Below are positions 55,000 through 64,000 of a DNA stretch of 64,000 nt, piece after piece (within the stretch, counting starts at the first letter, position 1; every line of letters starts with the position of its first letter). The notes beneath the pieces were generated by a model that worked only from the letters and a program-made list of their open reading frames with translations, did no database searches and was not told the DNA's origin. The position numbers and the translations under genes were made by a program. The stretch spans positions 46,364,162 to 46,428,161 of the forward strand of contig CATQJL010000223.1 of NCBI GenBank assembly GCA_958299035.1. The letters run 5' to 3'. Source of the DNA: Cylicocyclus nassatus (Eukaryota > Nematoda > Chromadorea > Rhabditida > Strongylidae).

Positions 55000-56450
55000 A
55001 TACCCCCTTATGCCAGTGATGGCTTCATCATTCACACAGTGTTCCATCACTAATTTCAACCATCTCGGTGGACGGAACAGTCGGGCTGATCCGCCCCCAG
55101 TTTTGTTTCTCTCTTCTCTCTAAATTATACGCTTAATTTCCTAACATCGCTAACCCTACCAGAATCAGTGGCGCAGCGAGGGGTGATGCCCCCTCCTTCC
55201 GCGCAAAACGCGTTCTGCGAATTTCTAATGCTTATCTGCATAAATTGTAAAATTGAGCAAGCTACTCGTTTTTCTTTGTAGATAATCAAAAAAGTTTCTT
55301 ATTTTTCTAGAAAAATAGATTAGCGTTGAAAAATATGGTGTGACTGCTCCCACGCCTCCTTTTTAGACAATTCTAAGGTCATAGGTTCTATCAAAAGTTG
55401 AAACAAATCAAGAGATTTTTGAGTAATTTACGAAATTTTTCGCCATTTTCTTCAAAAAAAATCCTGTTTTTCCCCCCATTTCCTCAAAAAGAATTCCTCG
55501 GAACGCCACCTGCTCAGAACGTACTTCTTTTTTTAACTGTTTTTCTGCCCTTCTTCGCATATCTATAATTCATTGCCCTATTTGCGTAGATGTTCGCGTT
55601 GAATGTCCTAGCTTCGTTACTTGCGCCGCCCATTGAAGCGCCAGACGTTCCTATGTGACGTGTATATAATAAGAAGATAGTCCTGTAGATTGCATACTTG
55701 CTGTGAAGGCCCATTTTTTGATGAACCAGTTTTGAATGATAGAGATCCCTATTCTGCGTGTATGATTCCGCAAGCAATTCCAACTCATCATCTATAATAA
55801 CATTCTGTAAAGATGTTTGTATGAGTGCTTTATCTCCAAACCTACTTGAGAACTCTTTCGTTTTACCATCATTACATACTTCACACTCCATACTTTCCTG
55901 AGACATTGTGACTTTTGGCTATTTTTATCTGCAAATCTAGTTAAGAATTTGCTAGCAGGACCACAGCCAGTATTACGCATTGAATTTAATTCTACCACGC
56001 TAATAGCATAGACATTTGGCAATTTTTATTTTTACCAAGCAGAACTTTTTTCATAAACTGAATGGCAGAAATTTATCGAAAAAATTGAATGCTGATAACT
56101 GTACATACACGCTTATACAAATAAACACAATCATACTAGGACCATCGGGTGAAAGCATGCAAATAATACATAGCGTGTATAGATACAACATACTGCAAAG
56201 CATCAGCATAATGACTACCACTTGAGTCAACAAAAAAAGGAGACATAACTGGTTCACATGCTCTGACCCTTAGCAGACGTATAGCTTAAAAAAAGTTGTT
56301 ATCTGTCCTCTTGAAAGACTATTGATCAGACCACCATTTAAAATTACTTCCGCTTCAAAGTGCGTACTCAAAATTAAGTAAGCAGTGACAATGAAGATTG
56401 AATAAAAAAGTGATCGACATAAAAATAGGACTATAAGGAACAAATTTATC
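55000..56450. other. No firm gene
   Basis: A 130-codon minus-strand ORF (55514-55906, starting MSQESMECEVCNDGK) is open but carries no recognised domain. It could be a decayed part of the Harbinger element. The rest is AT-rich. Confidence 0.3.
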
Positions 56451-58442
56451 TTATGTGAAGTGATTTTCTACGATGCTGTTGATGACTTCATTATCACTTC
56501 TGAGGTCTTCCGCACTTTCTCCGGCCTCGTCATCCCAAACTATCTGTAACCCCTCGTCTTCGTACGGAGGCGGTTCTCTTAAAAAAATCGCCGCATTCCT
56601 CAGACAAATTGCGGTAGCTATGAGGCGAGAAGACCTTTTTGGTCCGTATATTAACACTAATCTTGTCACACTAGTCTACATAAAAAACATCTTCACTTGA
56701 GACCCGATTGAAGTGCGTGGAATTGGCGCTTCAAATGGCCAAATGCCATTTGCCTGTTCGACATGGGCGCGAAATTTACATATCGCGCGGTTGTATGACC
56801 TCTCTGAATGTTATCTTGGTCTACGTATAAATCGTACGGTCGACTCACGTGCGCTACTCAGTGGCTCTCTGGTAATTATTTTTATAAGGAATGGTTCAGC
56901 TCTATAAGCTACTAGCTGGCTTACCCGGCTCCGCCGTATCCGAACCAAACTTGGCACACATACACTTCGGGCCCGGCGGGTGTCACAGTCCACTTTTCGT
57001 TATCGATCGATGTCGATTTTACCGATTTTTACCGATTTTTTTGCAGAGTTCACCTACAGGGCTAGGAGTTGGCACAGGGGGGAAGTGAGCATGGGGATTC
57101 CGAATACAAAATTAGTTTTCAGAATTATCGATTACTTTTATTGATTTTATCGATTTTTTGTAAATTTTGACATGCGAGGCTGGGATTTTGCACAGGGGGG
57201 TAATCGAGCATGCTGATTACGAACACAATATTAGTTTTCAGGATCGTCCATTACTTTTATCGATTTTATCGATTTTTTTTGTAAAGTTTGACCTGCGGGG
57301 CTGGGAGTTTGCACAGGGGGGTAATCGAGCATGCAGATTACGAACACAATATTAGTTTTCAAGATCGTCCATTACTTTTATTGATTTTATCGATTTTTTG
57401 AAAATTTGAGCTAGGGGACTGGAATTTGGCACAGGGGTGTAATCTAGCATGCTGATCACCCCCCTTGGGGATGATCAGCATGCTCGATTACCCCCCTGTG
57501 CCAACTCTCAGCCCCCTAGCTCAAACTTTGCAAAAAATCGATAAAATCGATAAAAGTAATCGATAATCCTGAAAACCAATATTGTATTCGGAATCCCCAT
57601 GCTCGATTACCCCCCTGTGCGAACTCCCAGCCCCGTAGCTCAAACTTTGCAAAAAATCGATAAAATCGATAAAAGTAATCGATAATCCTGAAAACCAATA
57701 TTGTATTCGGAATCCCCATGCTCGATTACCCTCCTGTGCCAACTCCCAGCCCCGTAGCTCAAATTTTGCAAAAAAATCGATAAAATCGATAAAAGTAATC
57801 GATAATCCTGAAAACCAATATTGTATTCGGAATCCCCATGCTCGATTACCCCCCTGTGCCAACTCCCAGCCCCGTAGGTGAACTCAGCAAAAAAATCGAT
57901 AAAAATCGATAAAATCGATATCGATCGATGACGAAAAGTAGCCTATGACACCCGCCCGGCCCCGAAGGGTATGTGTGCCAAGTTTGGTCCGGATCGGTTA
58001 AGAAATAAAATTTTCTATTCGGAACATACGTACATACATACAGACATACAGACATACATACAGACATACATACAGACAAACAGACATTCAGCTTTATATA
58101 TAAGATATCACCAACTATTTTACCACTCAGTTCTCCCCGCTGGAATTTCTGGATCTATAAGCAACCCATGATTTGCTTACTTCAAACTACTACCTACAAT
58201 TCGGATTATCTCCACACTCTGCTGTCGTGAGTGCGTCCGGGCCAACGAGAGGAATACCAGAGGAACCTGTAGCAATCGTCAACGATGGCCCCCACATTGA
58301 TACTAGCATAGTCTTTCCTAGATTGACAACTAATACCTCCCTGCTATTTGGTAGGTGACAGTACCTGTTAATGTACGAATACGAATCGGTTCCTGGTTTC
58401 AATATAGAAACATGAGAGTGCCATCTATGGCTCCAACGATCC
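56451..58442 (-). pseudogene. PIF/Harbinger transposase, decayed and split by a Helitron
   Basis: Minus-strand motifs in order: GIVGAIDGT (first catalytic Asp) near 58430; ILKPGTDSYSYIN near 58390; SRKDYASINVGAIVDD then RWPGRTHDSRVW (second catalytic Asp) around 58215-58310; a GD motif at the Helitron junction; AYRAEPFLIKIITREPL just after it (about 56860-56910); ERSYNRAICKFRAHVEQANG near 56770-56820; KRQFHALQSGL near 56710; and a C-terminal exon ending at 56451 (LIATAICLRNAA, matching the A-x-x-L-H-N region). These are DDE_Tnp_4-type landmarks. Several frameshifts and stops (for example after RVWR) show it is inactive. Such an enzyme would have mobilised elements with 3-bp TAA/TWA duplications. 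Confidence 0.8.
56912..58105 (-). mobile_element. 1.19-kb non-autonomous Helitron inside the Harbinger transposase
   Basis: On the minus strand it starts TCTTATATATAAAGCTG after host A and ends CTAG before host T. A CGGC-GGA-GCCG hairpin lies a few bases upstream of the 3' end. Joining the two host flanks restores an uninterrupted frame across the transposase GD-x-AY motif, so the boundaries are exact. The interior consists of units of about 119-121 bp (each with a TCGATAAAA-rich part and a ctcgattaccccc part) in inverted array: three on one side, about four on the other, meeting at a palindrome near 57460-57490. A CATACAGA microsatellite lies near the 5' end. No Rep/helicase. Confidence 0.85.
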
Positions 58443-59906
58443 CTGGGATAAATAACGGATATATATATACGGATATATATATAACGACTAGCGACCCTAC
58501 GGGTCGCTAGCAAGTGGGTGAGGGCAGATACATTAAGGAAAGCATATTTAAAACGGCAAAAAACTACGCTAATTCACTGATTATTTCAGGAACAGTTCAG
58601 AAATGGAACTCTTCTTCGCGCGCAGCCTTGTCTTCGCGTTTTGTCGAAGACAAGGCTGTTGCAGCAAAGCCTAAATATAATACCAATCAGTAGAATATCA
58701 CAAGCTGAAAGGAAGTAAACCTAAAAGATGAACCCTACTATCGCAAATATTCCACAGTCTGCTCTGAAAAATCACTGAAAAGGTAATGCTCTGCAGTGCT
58801 TCAAACTTTCAATCTTTCGAAATCCTGCTTGGACGCTACTTTTTCAATGGATCTTAATTTTTTGCACATTTACTTTCAAAAGCAAGTCATTATGAATTTT
58901 GGAAATTGTGCGCGAAACGCAGGTGAATCTGAAACATTTAAGGCTCTACTGCACAGAACGTCAGACTTCACCTCCACTCAAGACCGAAATTGAACGCTCA
59001 TTTTTCGCTGAAGAAATTGAGTTTTCTACACTTTCAAAAGCGAGTTTCTAAAAATTTTTTGAAATGAAAAAAAAGAGACATGAACATCTCAAGTAAGGCC
59101 TTGCCCTGCGGATGTCAAATTTTACCCTGCCCTCTCCCCTCCCTATGAACCAAAATTGACTGAATGCTTAATTTTCTCCCTATAAAAATCAGACTTTTCC
59201 GCGAACCGTTCGAAAGAATGAGTTTCCATGGTTTTCCAAATTTTCCGAGGATCATGAACTTTCCAAATTTGACTTGCATGAAGACCTCACTGCCAAACTG
59301 AAATCCTACGGTACGAACGCGTTATTGCCGGAAGTGCCGCCTTGCGATAACTTCCTTGAAGTTCAACCAATTGAACTTTGATATTTGAGATCAGCTACAA
59401 TATGAAAGAGTTTGTAAAAGTTCGAAGATCTCTGTTCTGAATAAGCTTTTTCTTGACATCGGCGGTATAAATGCATTGCCGCGCTGGTACTGCCGCATCT
59501 CCACAGCTTCCTTCAGCTTAAAGCGACAGAATTATTCTGGTTTGGACATTTGGGACACCCAGCGCTTCCTGAAAGTGCTTTTGGAAGCTTCAAAATTTCG
59601 CTTTTAAGCTTTTTTTGTCTCCATGCCAGCGGCGAACGCAATAAGGTCGGTAACAATAACGCAATGAATCCTTCGACTGAAATTTTGATCGAATATTTGA
59701 AAACAGCGTCTTTTTAGCTACTTATGAGTCTGCTCAAACTGAGCAGAAGCCTCTGTCTTGGTACTTTTTCCAAATTGAACGATACAGGCGACAAAGCAAA
59801 ATCCATTTCGCGTCGGAAAAGCCAAATTGGTGTAACTTTCTTCATTTCCCAATCAAGTTTTGAAGCTGGTATTCGCAATAAGGGACTCCCAAGCTATTTG
59901 AATATA
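58443..59906. other. No recognisable gene
   Basis: Contains a short hairpin ctagcgaccctacgggtcgctag (about 58487-58510), a second hairpin gccttgtcttcg / cgaagacaaggc (about 58625-58650), and otherwise AT-rich sequence with motif-free ORFs. Confidence 0.35.
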
Positions 59907-60924
59907 TTAGGTCGTTCCGAAAGTTCTTTCCGTTTTTTAACCTATCACAAAAACACGGGGAATGAAGATACCGAAACGCTTTAGATACTATCCGACGCAG
60001 CTTTTCTTCCTTTTTTCAACTGTCTTATTCATGTGCCGATTACTCTTGTGATCAGTGAGATAATGTCTGAAATTTCGAACCTATGGTTTTCACGGTGTCC
60101 AACTTTGGCCATTTTTTACATCCTTCTTTTTTGACTTTTGGAAAAGCTTCAATAACATTCAGATAGAGTAAACAAAGTGCAATTTAATGCAATTTTTTGG
60201 CAACTTCATCTGGCTTTTCAGTATTTTTTGAGACAACTTTTCCAGAAGTCTTCACTTTTTCGAAGTCACAAAACACAAAAACTCTCCGAACATTAACAAT
60301 TCTTCGAATTTCGACACCTTCAAAAGTCGTTTATGATTGTCCACCATTATTACAAAGTAACTCAGTCTTTACCGCTTCGAAATATAAGATTTCGCTTTTC
60401 GCGTGTACACCCTTAGGCGGGTTTAAAATCAAGAATTATGGAAATTTTATCGTCAAAAACTCCCACAAATTGGGAAGAAAACACTCAATAGAAAGAGGTG
60501 GAAAAGCTGCATCGAATGACCCTTAGTTGTGCGCTGTTTTATGTTCTATGATTCTTGGCATTACCAAAAGTGGAATTTGATAGCATCAGAAAAATAATTC
60601 TAAAGAACTTTTAAGGCTAGCTATAGGCGCCGAAAAATTGCATTGAATCGCACTTTGTTTGCCCTATCTGACTGCTATCAAAGCTCCTCCAGAAGTTAAA
60701 AAAGAAGATTGTGAAAAATTGCCAAAGTTGGACACCGTGAAAACCATGGGTTCGAAATTTCAGACATTATCTCACTGATCGCAAGAGCAAGTGGCACAGG
60801 AATATGACAGTTGAAAAGAGGAAGAAAAGCTGCGTCGGAGAGTGCCTGAAGCGTTTCCCTACCTTCATTCCTCGTGTTTTTATGATAGGTGGAAAAAACG
60901 GAAAGAACTTTCGGAACGACCTAA
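59907..60924. mobile_element. Mariner-type non-autonomous element, second member
   Basis: Ends TTAGGTCGTTCCGAAAGT and inverse, flanked by TA (59905-59906 and 60925-60926). The arms pair for about 300 bp (ccgacgcagcttttcttcc, cacggtgtccaactttggc and their inverses). The centre has a 109-codon plus-strand ORF without transposase motifs. Only the terminal 18 bp are clearly shared with the element at 51216. Confidence 0.75.
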
Positions 60925-61239
60925 TATGTGCCCAAATTGCGTAGAATCTCAGATTTCTTCCAGGCTTTTTTTGACCCTTCGTAGTGCCCTATCAACCAGG
61001 CTGCTCTGACCATAGCTCAAGTGACTTCACTGTATCAATTAATAACAAAATCTTATCAATATGATGGCAAATAAAGGTGAAGTTCAAACTGGAGTTGCAG
61101 TCTAATTTTTGATTCCGAGACCATGTTCGGGTTTTATGATTCTTTGGATAGTAGTGGCCATCCCGATTACTTATCCTAATCAATGGGTGATCCATTCATA
61201 GTATTTTTTTTTACCAAAGGGCCAAAAGTTCCTGGAGTA

Positions 61240-63400
61240 TTACAAAGACCTTATTGAGAGCTAAACTACTATAAAACTATGAAATTGCTTGGTACAAAAG
61301 TCCAACTCATTCGAAGTTTAAGAAACAACCTAGATAATTTTGATATCGGTAACGGGGCGGCACTACAATTGGCGGATTTTGAACTGAGCGCGATATCTAT
61401 CAGTCCAAGACAGCTCCAGCTTCTCAAATTTGCCTTAAACTTGGCTCAGAAGGAAAGGGTTAGTCGATCAGCCTTTGTCGAGCATCATACATACGTAACG
61501 CCATTTTTTGAGCGTTACAAGGGCATACGATAGGGAGTTAAAACCATGAAATTGCTCTAAGCTTTGCCTAGGGGGGGGGGGGGGTATTTAGCCCGATGAA
61601 CATGGATACATATCGTTTTTTCAAGATATAGCCATGTTCTTGGGTTACGTTATGTATGCTGGATGCGTCGAAGCTCCAAAATTACTCACAACTTTGCCTA
61701 GAAGGTTTTGAAGCATGACGAATACGCTGGCTGCAATAACACCTTATAGTGCAGTAGAGGTGATATGTTGCAGTGTATGAAAAGACATGAGCTATTCGGG
61801 TATACGGTGAAATTTTGCCATGGGTTACTAAACTTGGTCCAAGGGGGTTTTCTCATTTTAGATTAAAATGAATGTCGCAGTCTTACGTGTTTTGACTGCG
61901 ATCTAGTTCTGTTCATCCTTGAAGTCGCTTTTTCAATATCTGGGCACCAACATTTAAAAGTCGTGGATTTGCTCGCCATCGGTCCAGGAAGGTAATTCGA
62001 ACCGCTGGTGCCGAATACCATATTGATTTTGCACGGTAGCGCCATTCTGGGGGATACGGCAGGTATACGGTGCGAGTCAAAGTCGAGGATTTCGCTGGAA
62101 ATTTGCTGGGTCATTGCTGGCCAGCTGATTCGAATATCAAGGAATAATCTTGGATTCACCCGAAACTCAGTTTAAAAGGGTTATTTCACAATCGGACCTG
62201 TCTTGAAAACTGTAAAGGGTGGTTACCTGACTCGTTGATCAAGAATATTGCATTTCGCATGATGGCCTTTACATGAATTTTTGCGAACTTGGCAAGGAAG
62301 TTATCTGACATGCTGAGCACATATCTTCTCTTTCTCTACACAGAAACGTATTCGTGTGGTTACGGCAGACTTACGAGCGGGGAGATTAAGATCACGGACT
62401 TGCTCCACACTTTGCCTAGATGGGTTGCCTGGGCACGATGAACATGATATCACACTAAACTCGCAAGCAAGCTCAATTTTCTCGGGTTACGGTGGGTACA
62501 AAGCAGATGGCCCAAACAAGAGTCAAAACGTCGTTAGAGGCGTATACCAGTACGCTGACTCGAATATCACAGTCATTTTGCATGTTGAGACCTTTCTTAA
62601 GTTTTTGAGGTCTATTGCTTGAAAAACATAAAAAGGGCTTGTTTAGTTGCAAGAAGAAAATGGCACTCTCAAGAAACCAATGTATTATTCATGTTCAGCG
62701 TGCGAGATAACAGTCTTAGGCGAAAAGGGAATCCGTGGTTTCGACCCCATACTGCATATCTATCGTATAACTACTCAAAAAGCCACAAAAAGAGTATGAT
62801 TCTTGTGATACGCATGTCGGATAACGCCTTTAGTCCAAATCTCAGCCAAATCTAATTCCAGCCTTACAGTATACCTAGCGTAACCACACGCGAAGGCGCT
62901 TTCGTGCCGAAAAAAATGTTATGTTCATAATCAGAATTGTCAGATAACCCCCTGGACAAAGTTTGATTCAAACGCATGGCAGAAATTACAGGACCCGGAT
63001 AGCCGAATAGCGTGTTGTCATTTCATACGCTTCAAATCACCGCAACTCAAAATATAAGGCGTTATTGCAGCTAGCAAGCAGGTATTCGTAATCCGCGTGC
63101 TAAGCCCTTCTAGGCAAAGTTTTGAGCAAATCTGGAACTTCGACCCATTTTCCGTGACACTGAACCTAAGAAAATTTCGCTATCATGAAAAATCAAATGA
63201 TGTTATGTCTCGCAAAGTTTAGTGCAAATTCATGGCTTTCGCTCTCTACCGTAGCCCACCGTAACGCTCAAAAAATGGCGTTACGTATGAAATAAGCATG
63301 ATGTTTGACATGGACGGATCGACTATCCCTTCCCTTCTGAGCCAAGCTTCAGGCAAATTTGGGAAACTGGCGCTGTCGAGACTGATAGGTATCGCGCTCT
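61240..63400. repeat. Field of diverged repeats with 'ctttgcctag' phrases
   Basis: The phrase (a/c)actttgcctaga recurs near 61565, 61692 and 62412, and inverted (taggcaaagttttgagcaaa) near 63110. Each is accompanied by gggttacg or gttacggt and cgaata phrases. Units are roughly 200-700 bp apart and run in both orientations. A G run interrupts the one at 61570. Short ORFs here are not coding by any evidence I can see. From 63400 to the end nothing is recognised. Confidence 0.4.
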
Positions 63401-64000
63401 ATTTAAAATCCGGCCTTGAGTGCCGTCCCGTTAGGATATCGGTATTTTTCTCATGATTTCTGGTAAATCATAACACTGGACCCTTGCCACTGATGATTAG
63501 CAAGAAATTCGGCGATTTTTGAAAAGTGCTGAGAAATAGAATGTGAATGCCTTACAAAACCTACAAAATTCTATCCGCTAAAAGTATAGCACACTTCAAA
63601 AATGGTAAATTTCTCTAATTTCCGAAAATCGTTGGGGGATGATTGAGGAGCGGAAAGAATGAAATCTCTATTCTCTGTAAAAACTTCAAAACGCCTCGGA
63701 GTTCATGAATATAAATCATCTGAGACTAAAGCCGGCCTCATATCAAAAATCTCTTGAACTTAGAATTCGTGATATCTGGGTAAAGTGCAGATAGGTCAAA
63801 ATCGCTGGTTTCAACTTTATCCTGAATTTTCGATTAGAATAATTGTAAGAGGAATATCAACATTCTGAATTAAGAAGTTTTCAAAAAAAACTCAAGAATT
63901 ATGAAAATGCTTGATTGATTTGGAAATATCTGGGCAAGAAGCCTAAGGCTGACCAAGGTCGTAAGGGTCAGCATCATAAGTGAAAAAAAACGTTGCAAAA

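Noticed and set aside
57846..58079. Minus-strand ORF MSVCMSVCMSVCLYVC...
   Set aside because: Translation of the CATACAGA microsatellite at the Helitron 5' end.

Overview
The window is eukaryotic and repeat-rich, and looks like nematode DNA, probably a strongylid (clade V). The basis is a 13-exon gene with introns of mostly 41-51 nt, an RTE-clade LINE, a Bel/Pao-type gag, Helitrons, and many foldback elements with TA, TAA or TTAA target duplications. The species assignment is inference. I found no rRNA, tRNA, CRISPR array or bacterial operon.

The most striking region is 6090-18037. It is a tandem LTR-retrotransposon array with the layout LTR-internal-LTR-internal-LTR-internal-LTR-internal-LTR, on the minus strand. 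The repeat period is 2846 bp and the LTRs are 555 bp. The whole array is flanked by one 5-bp target-site duplication (catct), so it behaves as one insertion locus. Each internal segment encodes a Bel/Pao-like Gag with a zinc knuckle, plus an overlapping second ORF in the +1 frame that I do not recognise. There is no protease, reverse transcriptase or integrase, so the element is non-autonomous. Units are identical as far as I could read, except for two single-base changes in the 5'-most unit.

Region 18-27 kb holds foldback (MITE-like) elements and two clusters of TGGGTTC-NN-GAACCCA palindromes. At 27799-30922 lies an essentially full-length RTE LINE on the minus strand with a perfect 16-bp target duplication. 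It carries endonuclease and reverse-transcriptase domains but is broken by one frameshift and one stop codon.

From 34081 to 41350 there are nested inverted repeats. The inner pair (34459-34826 and 38624-38998) encloses two things on the minus strand: a 402-codon, 13-exon gene that can be read from ATG to stop with every splice phase consistent, and pieces that look like the C-terminal half of a transposase. Outside the inner pair but inside the outer pair is a Gln/Ala/Pro-rich exon.

Region 46-61 kb holds more MITEs, including one with a visible related empty site, two mariner-type elements with long inverted repeats, and a decayed PIF/Harbinger transposase (56451-58442). A 1.19-kb non-autonomous Helitron interrupts that transposase, and removing it restores the reading frame across the junction. 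The last 3 kb is a field of diverged repeats. Apart from the 402-codon gene, single-copy coding sequence is limited to a few low-confidence exons.
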